From Scytonema sp. UIC 10036 (lineage in GTDB: Bacteria > Cyanobacteriota > Cyanobacteriia > Cyanobacteriales > Nostocaceae), in the NCBI RefSeq assembly GCF_009725235.1, contig NZ_WJFC01000373.1:1-5427 (forward strand): DNA of 5,427 nucleotides. The letters are read 5' to 3'. The first letter of the stretch is position 1; each line of letters begins with the position of its first letter. A program made the translations under genes and the position numbers. Positions 1 through 5,196 of this stretch are shown in pieces. Under the pieces are notes generated by a model. The model did no database searches, was not told where the DNA came from, and worked only from the letters and a program-made list of their open reading frames with translations.

Positions 1-1
1 C

Positions 2-667
2 ACATTTATTGCACTCAAAGCTAAAAAATACAATTTTCCAGTTGCATCTGAGAAATTAGATTTTTCTGGAAAAAAGAAACTACTCTTGGAGAAAGGAAAA
101 AAATATGCCAGAATGCTTTCATCATTTGCTTATTCCCAATGGAATGAAGCTTTAGATAATGCGTGCTCAAAATATGGCATATATCATAAGAAAGTAAATC
201 CTGCCTTTAGTAGCAAAATTGGGATGCTCAAATTCATGTCCATGTATGGCATGAATTCTGCATCATCTGCTGCCTTCGTTATTGCACGTCGTGGCAGAAG
301 ATTTTCAGAAAGACTTCCAAAACTTCATCATTTACTTAATTCTCTACTTCATTCCAAGTCCACCTATCCGCAAGGAAAGCACGTTTGGTTTCAGTGGAGT
401 CAATTGTCAAAGAGTCTTAAGTTGATTCCGAGACATCAATATTTTAATGCCCGTCCTCACAGGACACGAAAGGTTAACTCGTTTTGTCAGCTGACTTGCT
501 CTGTAAGTTCGCTTAGACTTGATGAGAAGTTAATTCAATTAACGCTTTTCGATATTGGTGCGATTCCAATGGGTAACGATACAGTAACCGTTGCTGTGTC
601 TAGGTCTAGAAAATCTCGTAGATGTACAAAAAATTCATTTACCCAGATTTCTCTAGATTTAAATTAG
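2..667 (+). CDS. TnpB-related (IS200/IS605 OrfB-like) protein, C-terminal part, 5' truncated by window edge
   Basis: The reading frame is open from base 2 to the TAG at 665-667, giving 221 visible residues. A TTG at 86 could start a shorter protein, but similarity begins before it, so the true start is probably outside the window. What is seen: RMLSSFAYSQW at residues 38-48, VNPAFSSKIG at 65-74, then SASSAAFVIARRG at 86-98, FSERLP, and a Trp/Lys segment (KHVWFQWSQLSKSLK) at 126-140. From memory, this series matches the C-terminal RuvC half of the TnpB-related proteins annotated as IS605 accessory proteins. Canonical TnpB is an RNA-guided nuclease with a CxxC...CxxC ribbon and a D-x-N-A-A motif. 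Here the ribbon is absent and the D-x-N-A-A position reads A-S-S-A-A. The last 70 or so residues are basic and unrecognised. Whether the protein is still a nuclease cannot be told without the N-terminal part. Family call fairly sure; activity unknown. Confidence 0.75.
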   Translation, partial: TFIALKAKKYNFPVASEKLDFSGKKKLLLEKGKKYARMLSSFAYSQWNEALDNACSKYGIYHKKVNPAFSSKIGMLKFMSMYGMNSASSAAFVIARRGRRFSERLPKLHHLLNSLLHSKSTYPQGKHVWFQWSQLSKSLKLIPRHQYFNARPHRTRKVNSFCQLTCSVSSLRLDEKLIQLTLFDIGAIPMGNDTVTVAVSRSRKSRRCTKNSFTQISLDLN

Positions 668-708
668 CGGTATAGTACTTGGAACGCAATGATTAAAATT
701 GGGCGCAA

Positions 709-730
709 CCCTTCAGTTAATAACTAAGGG
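709..730. terminator. Weak hairpin between convergent genes, possible bidirectional terminator
   Basis: CCCTT (709-713) pairs with AAGGG (726-730), and AGT (715-717) with ACT (723-725), around a one-base bulge and a 5-nt loop. It lies 42 bp past the stop of the TnpB-like gene and 43 bp past the stop of the convergent beta-glucosidase gene. No strong T-run follows on either strand; the minus side has only a short TTTT about 15 nt beyond. It may be a weak terminator, or the structured 3' tail of a TnpB-associated RNA. Confidence 0.3.
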
Positions 731-772
731 CTACTTCCCATAACCACTTCTAGGGCTTTTCCAAACTTAGCA

Positions 773-2149
773 TCAAACGACGCTGTTTTGACGGATACAC
801 TCTGCATACCACTCAAAACTCGCTTTTGGGATGCGTTGTTGTGTTTTATAATCTACATATGTAATTCCAAAACGTCGAGAATACCCCCAAGCCCACTCAA
901 AATTATCCATTAAGCTCCATACAAAATATCCCTTTAAAGGATACCCTTCACTCACAGCACGATGGGCTGCTTTGAGATACTGTCGCAAGTAAAAAATTCT
1001 GTCACTATCAATGATTTCTCCATGACTGTTAATTTCATCTTGCGCGGCGCAGCCGTTCTCCGTAATGTAAACTGGTAAGTCATTTCGCTCCAAAGTTTCA
1101 CTGATATGACGAATGCCCCAATAAAGACTCTCTGGTACAATATTTAACCAGGGCATATACATTTGCGGATAACCTTTGGGTAAATCCAGAAATTCGTAAC
1201 CGAGTTTATTATCCGCAGCACGAACATAAGTTCCAGTGTAGATATTTAAACCGATCGCATCTAGGGGTTGATGAATAATTTCCAAATCACCTGAGTGAAC
1301 ATCGGGCGCTTGTTCTCCCAATATATCAAACATGACTGGGCTGTAGTGACCTGTCAGTGCTGGAAAAATAACGCCACCATTTACCCAACTAGTTTGGAAA
1401 GCGTTTTTTGCTGCTGTAATGTTGGCACAGGATTCGTTAATTGGAACTGTAACCGAGATATTATCTACTAGGGAAACTTGACAGGGAATAGGTGAAGCTT
1501 CTCGGATTGCTTGGCATCCCAAACCATGAGCGAGTAAGGCATGGTGAGAAGTTTGCCAAACTTCCTTTGCACTTCCAACACGTTTGCCTGGAGCATGGGG
1601 TGCTTCTCGCTCCGCATCATAACTTAAATGAGTAAAACAGGGAATCTCATTCAGGGTTATCCAATGACTAATAAGCGATCCCAGCCGCTTGACAACTGCT
1701 TTCACATAATCGGCGTAATCATATGCCATTTGGCGACTTTGCCAAGAACCGTATAAATCCTCTAACGTTTGAGGGCTATCCCAATGAAATAGGGTAACGT
1801 GAGGAGTAATGCCATGCTCGTGCAAGCAGTCTACCAAGCGCTTGTAAAAATCAATACCTTCTTCATTGACTGTACCGCGCCCATCAGGAAGAATACGAGT
1901 CCAGGCAATACTGAAGCGGTAGTGTTTGATTCCCAAGGTTGCCATAAGTTGTACATCTGATTGGTACCGATGGTAATGATCGCAGGCGACAGCACCCGTA
2001 TCACCGTTAAGCACTTTTCCCTGAGTGGCGCTGAAATTATCCCAAATGCTGGGTTTGCGCCCCCCTTCTTCATATGCGCCTTCAATTTGATAGGAGGCAG
2101 TGGCAGCACCCCAGTAAAAATCTTGCGGAAATTGGTAAAAATGCGTCAT
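773..2149 (-). CDS. GH1 family beta-glucosidase (bgl type), 458 aa
   Basis: Predicted retaining beta-glucosidase that releases terminal glucose from beta-glucosides such as cellobiose or aryl glucosides; a TIM-barrel enzyme. The N-terminal GH1 signature FPQDFYWGAATASYQIEGA spans residues 7-25, with the glycone-binding Gln21. Further landmarks are PSIWDNF (33-39), DHYHRY (57-62), YRFSIAWTRILPDG (77-90) and FHWD with His122. The acid/base is Glu168 in TLNE, the nucleophile is Glu364 in YITENG, and the C-terminal WSLMDNFEW (411-419) includes the sugar-contacting Glu418 and Trp419. The length is normal for the family (about 440-460), so the gene looks intact. There is no signal peptide, so a cytosolic location is inferred. 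ATG at 2149 is preceded by GAGG (minus strand, 2157-2160) with a 7-nt spacer, supporting this start. An oddity is TLNEIPCF in place of the common T-[FL]-N-E-P. It is divergent from the 2287 gene, and no sugar transporter adjoins it. The exact substrate cannot be read from sequence. Confidence 0.97.
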   Translation of the reverse strand: MTHFYQFPQDFYWGAATASYQIEGAYEEGGRKPSIWDNFSATQGKVLNGDTGAVACDHYHRYQSDVQLMATLGIKHYRFSIAWTRILPDGRGTVNEEGIDFYKRLVDCLHEHGITPHVTLFHWDSPQTLEDLYGSWQSRQMAYDYADYVKAVVKRLGSLISHWITLNEIPCFTHLSYDAEREAPHAPGKRVGSAKEVWQTSHHALLAHGLGCQAIREASPIPCQVSLVDNISVTVPINESCANITAAKNAFQTSWVNGGVIFPALTGHYSPVMFDILGEQAPDVHSGDLEIIHQPLDAIGLNIYTGTYVRAADNKLGYEFLDLPKGYPQMYMPWLNIVPESLYWGIRHISETLERNDLPVYITENGCAAQDEINSHGEIIDSDRIFYLRQYLKAAHRAVSEGYPLKGYFVWSLMDNFEWAWGYSRRFGITYVDYKTQQRIPKASFEWYAECIRQNSVV

Positions 2150-2241
2150 TGCTCTACCTCGCGACAGTTTGTAAAGTTTTAGTGAGGAAATAAAGCCTAT
2201 CGAAAGAGAGATTGTAAAGATTTATTGAAAAAAGCGAAAAT

Positions 2242-2274
2242 AACCGTATGGGCGGTTGTAGTTATTTCACTACA
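2242..2274. promoter_or_regulatory. Two tandem small dyads in the divergent intergenic gap
   Basis: AACCG (2242-2246) pairs with CGGTT (2253-2257) around the loop TATGGG. It is followed at once by TGTAGT (2257-2262) pairing with ACTACA (2269-2274) around TATTTC. The pair ends 12 bp before the ATG at 2287, in the 137-bp gap shared with the divergent glucosidase gene. It could be an operator or a 5'-UTR structure of the small gene. Both stems are short (5-6 bp), so chance is possible. Confidence 0.25.
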
Positions 2275-2286
2275 TAGGTTGGGAGT

Positions 2287-2493
2287 ATGATGTTAATCCG
2301 TGAGGTTGTTCAACAAGTCATAACAACTGGATATCTTACCGTTACTGCGGAAGAACAGTTGAGAAAACTTTTGCAAACAAAGTATGACGTAGAAGATTTT
2401 GATGCTTTTATGTCCTTGCAAGAAGCTGCAAGTTTGGGACAAATCCGGCAGGAGTCCCGCGACTTAATGATTTGCGAGCAGCAGGCAAAATAA
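2287..2493 (+). CDS. Conserved-looking small hypothetical protein, 68 aa
   Basis: A complete 68-residue protein with no signal peptide or membrane segment, so probably cytosolic. It reads as mostly helical and acidic, with LIREVVQQVITTGYLT at 3-18, AEEQLRKLLQTKY at 21-33, and DAFMSLQEAASLGQIRQESR at 39-58. I recall many short cyanobacterial proteins with the pattern IREVVQQ...TGYLT...E.QLR.LLQ.KYD.ED..AF..LQ.A...G.VRQESRE and no assigned function; this is memory, not a search. The start is either ATG 2287 or ATG 2290. AGG at 2276-2278 suits the first, and GGGAG at 2281-2285 suits the second. It is transcribed away from the beta-glucosidase, with the two small dyads just upstream, and nothing ties it to that enzyme. 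Coding status is likely; function is unknown. Confidence 0.8.
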   Translation: MMLIREVVQQVITTGYLTVTAEEQLRKLLQTKYDVEDFDAFMSLQEAASLGQIRQESRDLMICEQQAK

Positions 2494-2628
2494 GTGAGGG
2501 AGTTGGCTGTGATGCGATATTGCCTCTGTTGTCCTCAAACTAGTGCAGTTATGTCACTCAATCAAATGTAGTTCGGTGAATCTCTAAATCTATTTCTCAG
2601 ATTTTGTCCGGAAATTACCTTAGCTAGA

Positions 2629-2736
2629 GTGATAATTGATGAAAATTTGGGAATACTGATTAATGTTCAGGCATTGATGGTATCTTTCATTGATGTGATG
2701 AGATTCACAAGTCCCCAGTTGGCAACAAAGAGGTAA
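2629..2736 (+). CDS. Possible 35-aa small ORF just upstream of the 53-aa gene (doubtful)
   Basis: GTG at 2629 opens 35 codons ending at TAA 2734-2736, five bases before the ATG at 2742. The frame is in fact open from 2572 and gives a protein-like string (IIDENLGILINVQALMVSF, then FIDVMRFTSPQ), but it has no ATG and no clear ribosome site. It lies in the same frame as the 2287 gene, separated by TAA 2491-2493 and TAG 2569-2571. It may be a coupled leader ORF, a decayed gene end, or chance. Apart from this, 2494-2741 holds no gene I can support. Confidence 0.2.
   Translation: MIIDENLGILINVQALMVSFIDVMRFTSPQLATKR
2727..2733 (+). promoter_or_regulatory. Strong Shine-Dalgarno (AAAGAGG) for the 53-aa gene
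   Basis: AAAGAGG lies 8 nt before the ATG at 2742, an ideal distance. It is the strongest ribosome site in the window and the main reason for calling the short gene downstream real. Confidence 0.65.
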
Positions 2737-2741
2737 ATATT

Positions 2742-2903
2742 ATGACAACTACACAAACTCAACCCAAGCAACAACAATCTTCTAAGAAGAGACAAAAATC
2801 TTTTACTTCTGTGGACATTGGCACTCCTTTAAGACCAATACGTCCGCGTTCAATCAAATCACAAGAGTGCGAACAACTTAGCGACTGGAAACACTCAAGT
2901 TAA
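2742..2903 (+). CDS. Small hypothetical protein, 53 aa, unrecognised
   Basis: ATG 2742 to TAA 2901-2903 gives 53 codons behind the AAAGAGG ribosome site at 2727-2733. The N-terminal third is polar and basic, rich in Thr, Gln, Lys and Ser (PKQQQSSKKRQKS at residues 8-20). The middle reads FTSVDIGTPLRPIRPRS (21-37), and the end carries one Cys (43) and one Trp (49). There is no hydrophobic segment, so no export signal or membrane anchor. The second half looks like a short conserved patch after a disordered tail. I do not recognise a family. It could be a small regulatory or nucleic-acid-binding peptide, judged only from composition. A modified-peptide precursor was considered, but no maturation gene is in the window. 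It converges on the exported-protein gene, whose stop is 63 bp away. Confidence 0.55.
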   Translation: MTTTQTQPKQQQSSKKRQKSFTSVDIGTPLRPIRPRSIKSQECEQLSDWKHSS

Positions 2904-2966
2904 TGAAGCAGGGTTCTTTTCAAGAAAATACATACTGTAGCTGTGGTAAAAGCAATTCTGTCTTTC

Positions 2967-3281
2967 TCAAATTTCGGTTTTACACGGGCTTTTGCACCGT
3001 AAGGCTATTACGATTGGCTGTGGGTTTTGACGCTGCAACTTATTACCACTGCTAACCCTATCAATCTTTATTATGTTCGGTCTTGAAGGGGTTCTAGGTG
3101 ATTCTTTTTCCAAGCGATCGCCTATTTCGAGAACAGAGAAAATTCTATCAAAAGCAACACTGTGTATACAGTCTTGTTTATTAAAAGTGTTTGTTGCTTT
3201 TGTTGCTTCAGTGACGTGTATTCCAGAAGCAACGATAAGAGAAATAGTTAACACTGAAGAAGTAAATAGTTTTAATCTCAT
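2967..3281 (-). CDS. Putative small exported protein, 104 aa
   Basis: From ATG 3281 the protein begins MRLKLFTSSVLTISLIVASG and continues to HVTEA. This is a textbook Sec signal peptide: basic start, hydrophobic core at 5-21, and likely cleavage after Ala26 (T-E-A) or Ala29. A mature protein of about 75-78 residues is expected in the periplasm or outside. It is polar and basic, with three cysteines (one early, and CKSPC close to the end), and matches no family I know. A TTG 15 bases upstream (3296) would add five residues, but the ATG gives the better signal peptide. No clear Shine-Dalgarno precedes either start. A 71-codon frame on the opposite strand (3073-3288) overlaps almost entirely; it lacks any recognisable feature, so I prefer this strand. 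HIP1 falls inside and encodes Gly-Asp-Arg. It could still be a non-coding frame with a lucky hydrophobic stretch. Confidence 0.5.
   Translation of the reverse strand: MRLKLFTSSVLTISLIVASGIHVTEATKATNTFNKQDCIHSVAFDRIFSVLEIGDRLEKESPRTPSRPNIIKIDRVSSGNKLQRQNPQPIVIALRCKSPCKTEI
3114..3121. repeat. HIP1 octamer GCGATCGC
   Basis: A perfect copy of the highly iterated palindrome of many cyanobacterial genomes, inside the putative exported-protein gene. It is a taxonomic pointer rather than a functional site. Confidence 0.85.
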
Positions 3282-3420
3282 AGTTTGAGAGTGCAAATAT
3301 CAACAATTTGTGCTCTTTTCTATAACTAAAGTTAAGCTATTTATTCTTTTAGTGCAGTACTAAAAAGTCCTGAAAACAAGGGTTCTGACGAGTTAGAAAA
3401 GTCAGATTTTGTAAGAAATA

Positions 3421-3496
3421 GTAGGTTGGGTTGAGGAACGAAACCCAACATTTACAGATATTTGTAGAGCTTTCCCGTGGGGAAAGCCCAACCTAC
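3421..3496. repeat. Composite palindromic repeat, left copy
   Basis: GTAGGTTGGG (3421-3430) is the exact reverse complement of CCCAACCTAC (3487-3496). Inside, GTTGGGTT (3425-3432) can instead pair with AACCCAAC (3442-3449) around a 9-nt loop, and GCTTTCCC (3469-3476) pairs with GGGAAAGC (3480-3487) around GTG. Bases 3425-3450 recur exactly, inverted, at 5225-5250 on the far side of the VCBS gene. It resembles non-autonomous palindromic elements dispersed in Nostocales genomes; that family assignment is from memory. Confidence 0.8.
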
Positions 3497-3521
3497 AAAA
3501 ATTCGAGAGCCCTTGCAGTAT
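3495..3521. repeat. 27-bp repeat unit, left copy (inverted partner at 5197-5223)
   Basis: Bases 3495-3521 (core AATTCGAGAGCCCTTGCAG) match the reverse complement of 5197-5223 without a mismatch. It directly follows the composite palindrome, in the same order as in the right flank read on the minus strand, so the two flanks share one block in opposite orientation. Confidence 0.85.
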
Positions 3522-3640
3522 TGGAGTAGGCGCTTCCCACCATTCACAACTGTGTAGCATCGCCCACCTTACAAAAATCGGTAATTCTAAAGCGCAAAGG
3601 GAGTAAACAGCAGAGGATAGGTTTAGGGTAGCAGTCCTTT

Positions 3641-3679
3641 AAAAAAAAGACCTCACACCTATATAAGCAATAGGCGTGA
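3641..3679 (-). terminator. Leftward intrinsic-terminator-like hairpin with T8
   Basis: On the minus strand, TCACGCCTAT (3679-3670) pairs with ATAGGTGTGA (3662-3653), ten pairs with one mismatch, around a 7-nt loop. It is followed after GGTC by eight T (3648-3641). This is a good rho-independent form, but no leftward gene lies between it and the VCBS start at 3919. It may end antisense or leftward non-coding transcription, or be a relic. Confidence 0.4.
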
Positions 3680-3812
3680 AGTAAATACACCAATCATTGT
3701 TTCCACTATAACTGAGAAGAACTATCATTTTATTTTTCTAGCATGGGTAGACGAAACTTACAGTTATAAATCGAACGGTACCTACAACCCTACCTACAGC
3801 CCCCTCATCAAG

Positions 3813-3842
3813 CATATGCAACTTTTACACATATGAATTCAT
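3813..3842. promoter_or_regulatory. Paired CATATG palindromes upstream of the VCBS gene
   Basis: CATATG occurs at 3813-3818 and 3830-3835, with centres 17 bp apart, and the second runs into another palindrome, ATGAATTCAT (3833-3842). It lies about 80-105 bp before the VCBS start, where an operator could sit. In AT-rich DNA this can arise by chance. Confidence 0.15.
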
Positions 3843-3918
3843 CAGATGTTACCTTTTAACAGAAACATTATAAAAAAGCAGTTAAAAAAATGATGAACAC
3901 TAGTCATCACCAAACATT

Positions 3919-5136
3919 ATGTTTGAATCTAAAACCGTCAATTCTAAAAGTACTAGTGAACTTTCGTCTCTGCTAATCAACGGTAATTCTGAGGTTACAG
4001 ATGCTTTAGCTACTAGTTTAGATTGGCAGCGAGCGTCACAAAATTGGCTAAGCGACTTGTCAGAGTCAACGCTTGCAACAACAGCAGCCAAAAACCCCAA
4101 TCCCAATCCGCAGTACAGTAATGCAGCAATCGTTCCTGATTTTAACGGTGATGGCAAAACTGACAAGTTATGGCGTAATACCCAAACCAATGAAGTCGCT
4201 TTTTGGCAGATGGATGGCACAAGGGTAGCAATGGCATCCACCCCCAGACAGATAGATTTTTCTTGGGACTTTTCCTATGCGGATTTCAATCGTGATGGGA
4301 AAACAGATTTGTTTTGGCGTAACAAGTCAACAGGCGAGAATCTGATTTGGATAATGGATGGGGTAAACATTGCCTCTGAAGTTTATTTGGACAGAATCGA
4401 TGCAGCCTGGACGGCGAGTATTGCTGACTTTAATGGCGATGGTAAGAGTGACATTTTCTGGCGCAACTCTCAGACAGGTGATAATGCAACTTGGCTGATG
4501 GATGACACTAGAGTACTTACTTCTGCTTTTATTGATGCAGTCGATTTATCTTGGACTGCTAGCATTGTGGATTTTAATGGCGATGGTAAGAATGACATCT
4601 TTTGGCGCAATACAGTATCTGGGGAAAATGCTGTTTGGTTTATGGATGGTACTAATACCTCAAAATATGGTTTGTCATCATTAGATCCATTATGGAATAA
4701 CTACACTCTTGGTGATTTTAACGGCGATAGCAAAACCGATCTTCTCTGGCGCAATAGTCAAACAGGTGAGAACACCGTGTGGTTGATGAATAGTATTTTC
4801 ATTACTTCTGGTTCTGTACCAAAGCTCGATCTCTCTTGGAAATCTAGCGTAGGCGATTTCAACGGCGATGGTAAGACAGATATTTTCTGGCACAATGAAA
4901 CGACTGGTGAGAATACCGCTTGGTTAATGGATGGCACAACAGTTTCTACCGCTGCCTTCTTGCCTACAACTGATGTCGCCAAACAGCCTAAAATAGGAGA
5001 TTACAACGGTGATGGTAAGAGTGATGTGTTCTGGCGCAATTACAACACTGGTGAAAATTTCATTTGGACTGTTAATGGGACAACGACCACTGAAACTCCT
5101 ATAGACACAGTTTCTCCAGAGTGGATTGCCTACTAG
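3919..5136 (+). CDS. FG-GAP/VCBS repeat protein, seven-bladed beta-propeller, 405 aa
   Basis: After a polar, Ser/Thr-rich head of about 70 residues ending in NPNPNPQ, seven repeats fill the rest. Each has the pattern D-F-N-G-D-G-K-[TS]-D-x-x-W-R-N-x-x-T-G-E-N-x-x-W-x-M-D-G. Their first Asp residues are at 74, 122, 170, 218, 266, 313 and 361, a spacing of 48 (once 47). The D-x-N-x-D-G-x-x-D loops are calcium-binding motifs of the integrin-like VCBS family. Seven repeats would close one propeller, and the protein stops right after the last. Departures are Arg for Gly in repeat 2, Ser for Gly in repeat 5 (DSKTD), and WHN in repeat 6. Such proteins usually bind ligands or build surface structures, yet no signal peptide, RTX nonapeptides or sorting signal is visible. 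An in-frame TAG at 3901-3903 bars an upstream start. ATG 3919 lacks a clear Shine-Dalgarno. The gene ends in tandem TAG TAA. It is flanked by inverted repeats. Specific function unknown. Confidence 0.93.
   Translation: MFESKTVNSKSTSELSSLLINGNSEVTDALATSLDWQRASQNWLSDLSESTLATTAAKNPNPNPQYSNAAIVPDFNGDGKTDKLWRNTQTNEVAFWQMDGTRVAMASTPRQIDFSWDFSYADFNRDGKTDLFWRNKSTGENLIWIMDGVNIASEVYLDRIDAAWTASIADFNGDGKSDIFWRNSQTGDNATWLMDDTRVLTSAFIDAVDLSWTASIVDFNGDGKNDIFWRNTVSGENAVWFMDGTNTSKYGLSSLDPLWNNYTLGDFNGDSKTDLLWRNSQTGENTVWLMNSIFITSGSVPKLDLSWKSSVGDFNGDGKTDIFWHNETTGENTAWLMDGTTVSTAAFLPTTDVAKQPKIGDYNGDGKSDVFWRNYNTGENFIWTVNGTTTTETPIDTVSPEWIAY
4138..5136 (+). repeat. Seven tandem coding repeats, 144-bp period
   Basis: Units begin at 4138, 4282, 4426, 4570, 4714, 4855 and 4999. 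Each starts with a GAT-TT(T/C)-AA(T/C) type run coding D-F/Y-N and includes a TGGCG(T/C)AA core coding W-R-N in most units. Unit five is one codon short. Units 3 and 4 are closest, sharing TGGACGGC/TGGACTGC and GGCGATGGTAAGA stretches. This fits internal duplication followed by drift. Confidence 0.9.
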
Positions 5137-5165
5137 TAAAGTTCTTGTACCACAGTATGACTGTA

Positions 5166-5187
5166 GGGACGCAGTGGGTTGCGTCCT
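5166..5187. repeat. Palindromic repeat downstream of the VCBS gene
   Basis: GGACGCA (5167-5173) pairs with TGCGTCC (5180-5186) around GTGGGT, with one extra G-T pair. The GTAGGGACGC...GCGTCCTTAC form resembles a palindrome common between genes in Nostoc-type genomes. It lies 30 bp past the stop and could act as a transcript end, but no T-run follows. Confidence 0.6.
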
Positions 5188-5196
5188 TACAACGCG

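Larger units (their letters stand above)
3297..3918. other. 622-bp gene-free stretch between the exported-protein and VCBS genes
   Basis: No supported gene is seen. It holds, in order: a TA-rich start (3300-3360, the likely promoter side of the leftward gene); the composite palindrome at 3421-3496; a unit shared with the right flank at 3495-3521; a run with further repeat-like pieces (TTCCCACC, CGCCCACC; about 3522-3570); a leftward hairpin plus T-run at 3641-3679; a CATATG dyad at 3813-3835; and an A-rich stretch before the VCBS start. A TTACCT (3849-3854) and TATAAA (3869-3874) pair could be a promoter, but its 14-bp spacing is short. Confidence 0.6.

Noticed and set aside
2..667. Cas12k (type V-K CRISPR-transposon effector) as identity of the left-edge protein
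   Set aside because: The C-terminal motifs (VNPAFSSKIG, AAFVIARRG, FSERLP) fit TnpB-related accessory proteins and not the Cas12k C-terminus as I remember it. No CRISPR array, tracrRNA-like repeat or Tns gene lies beside it.
86..667. TTG at 86 as the real start of the TnpB-like gene
   Set aside because: The frame is open to the window edge and the product is far too short for the family, so it is a partial gene.
952..1140. 62-codon minus-strand frame inside the glucosidase gene
   Set aside because: Same strand, different frame of a strongly supported GH1 gene; no motifs of its own.
1831..2182. Frames at 1831-2109 (-) and 1961-2182 (+)
   Set aside because: Both lie within the N-terminal coding part of the glucosidase and read as shadows.
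2742..2903. RiPP precursor identity for the 53-aa peptide
   Set aside because: No double-Gly or other leader cleavage motif, no known core pattern, and no maturation enzyme in the window.
3073..3288. 71-codon plus-strand frame opposite the exported protein
   Set aside because: No recognisable domain or export signal; the minus-strand frame has a clear signal peptide. Kept as an alternative, not called.
3421..3570. CRISPR array in the repeat-rich intergenic region
   Set aside because: Repeat units are not tandem direct repeats with regular spacers; they are nested palindromes.
3900..4241. 113-codon minus-strand frame over the VCBS start
   Set aside because: Antisense shadow of the repeat gene; its hydrophobic stretch comes from reading Ala/Asn-rich codons in reverse.
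4138..5136. RTX/hemolysin-type calcium repeats
   Set aside because: Units are 48-residue D-x-N-x-D-G VCBS repeats, not GGxGxDxUx nonapeptides.
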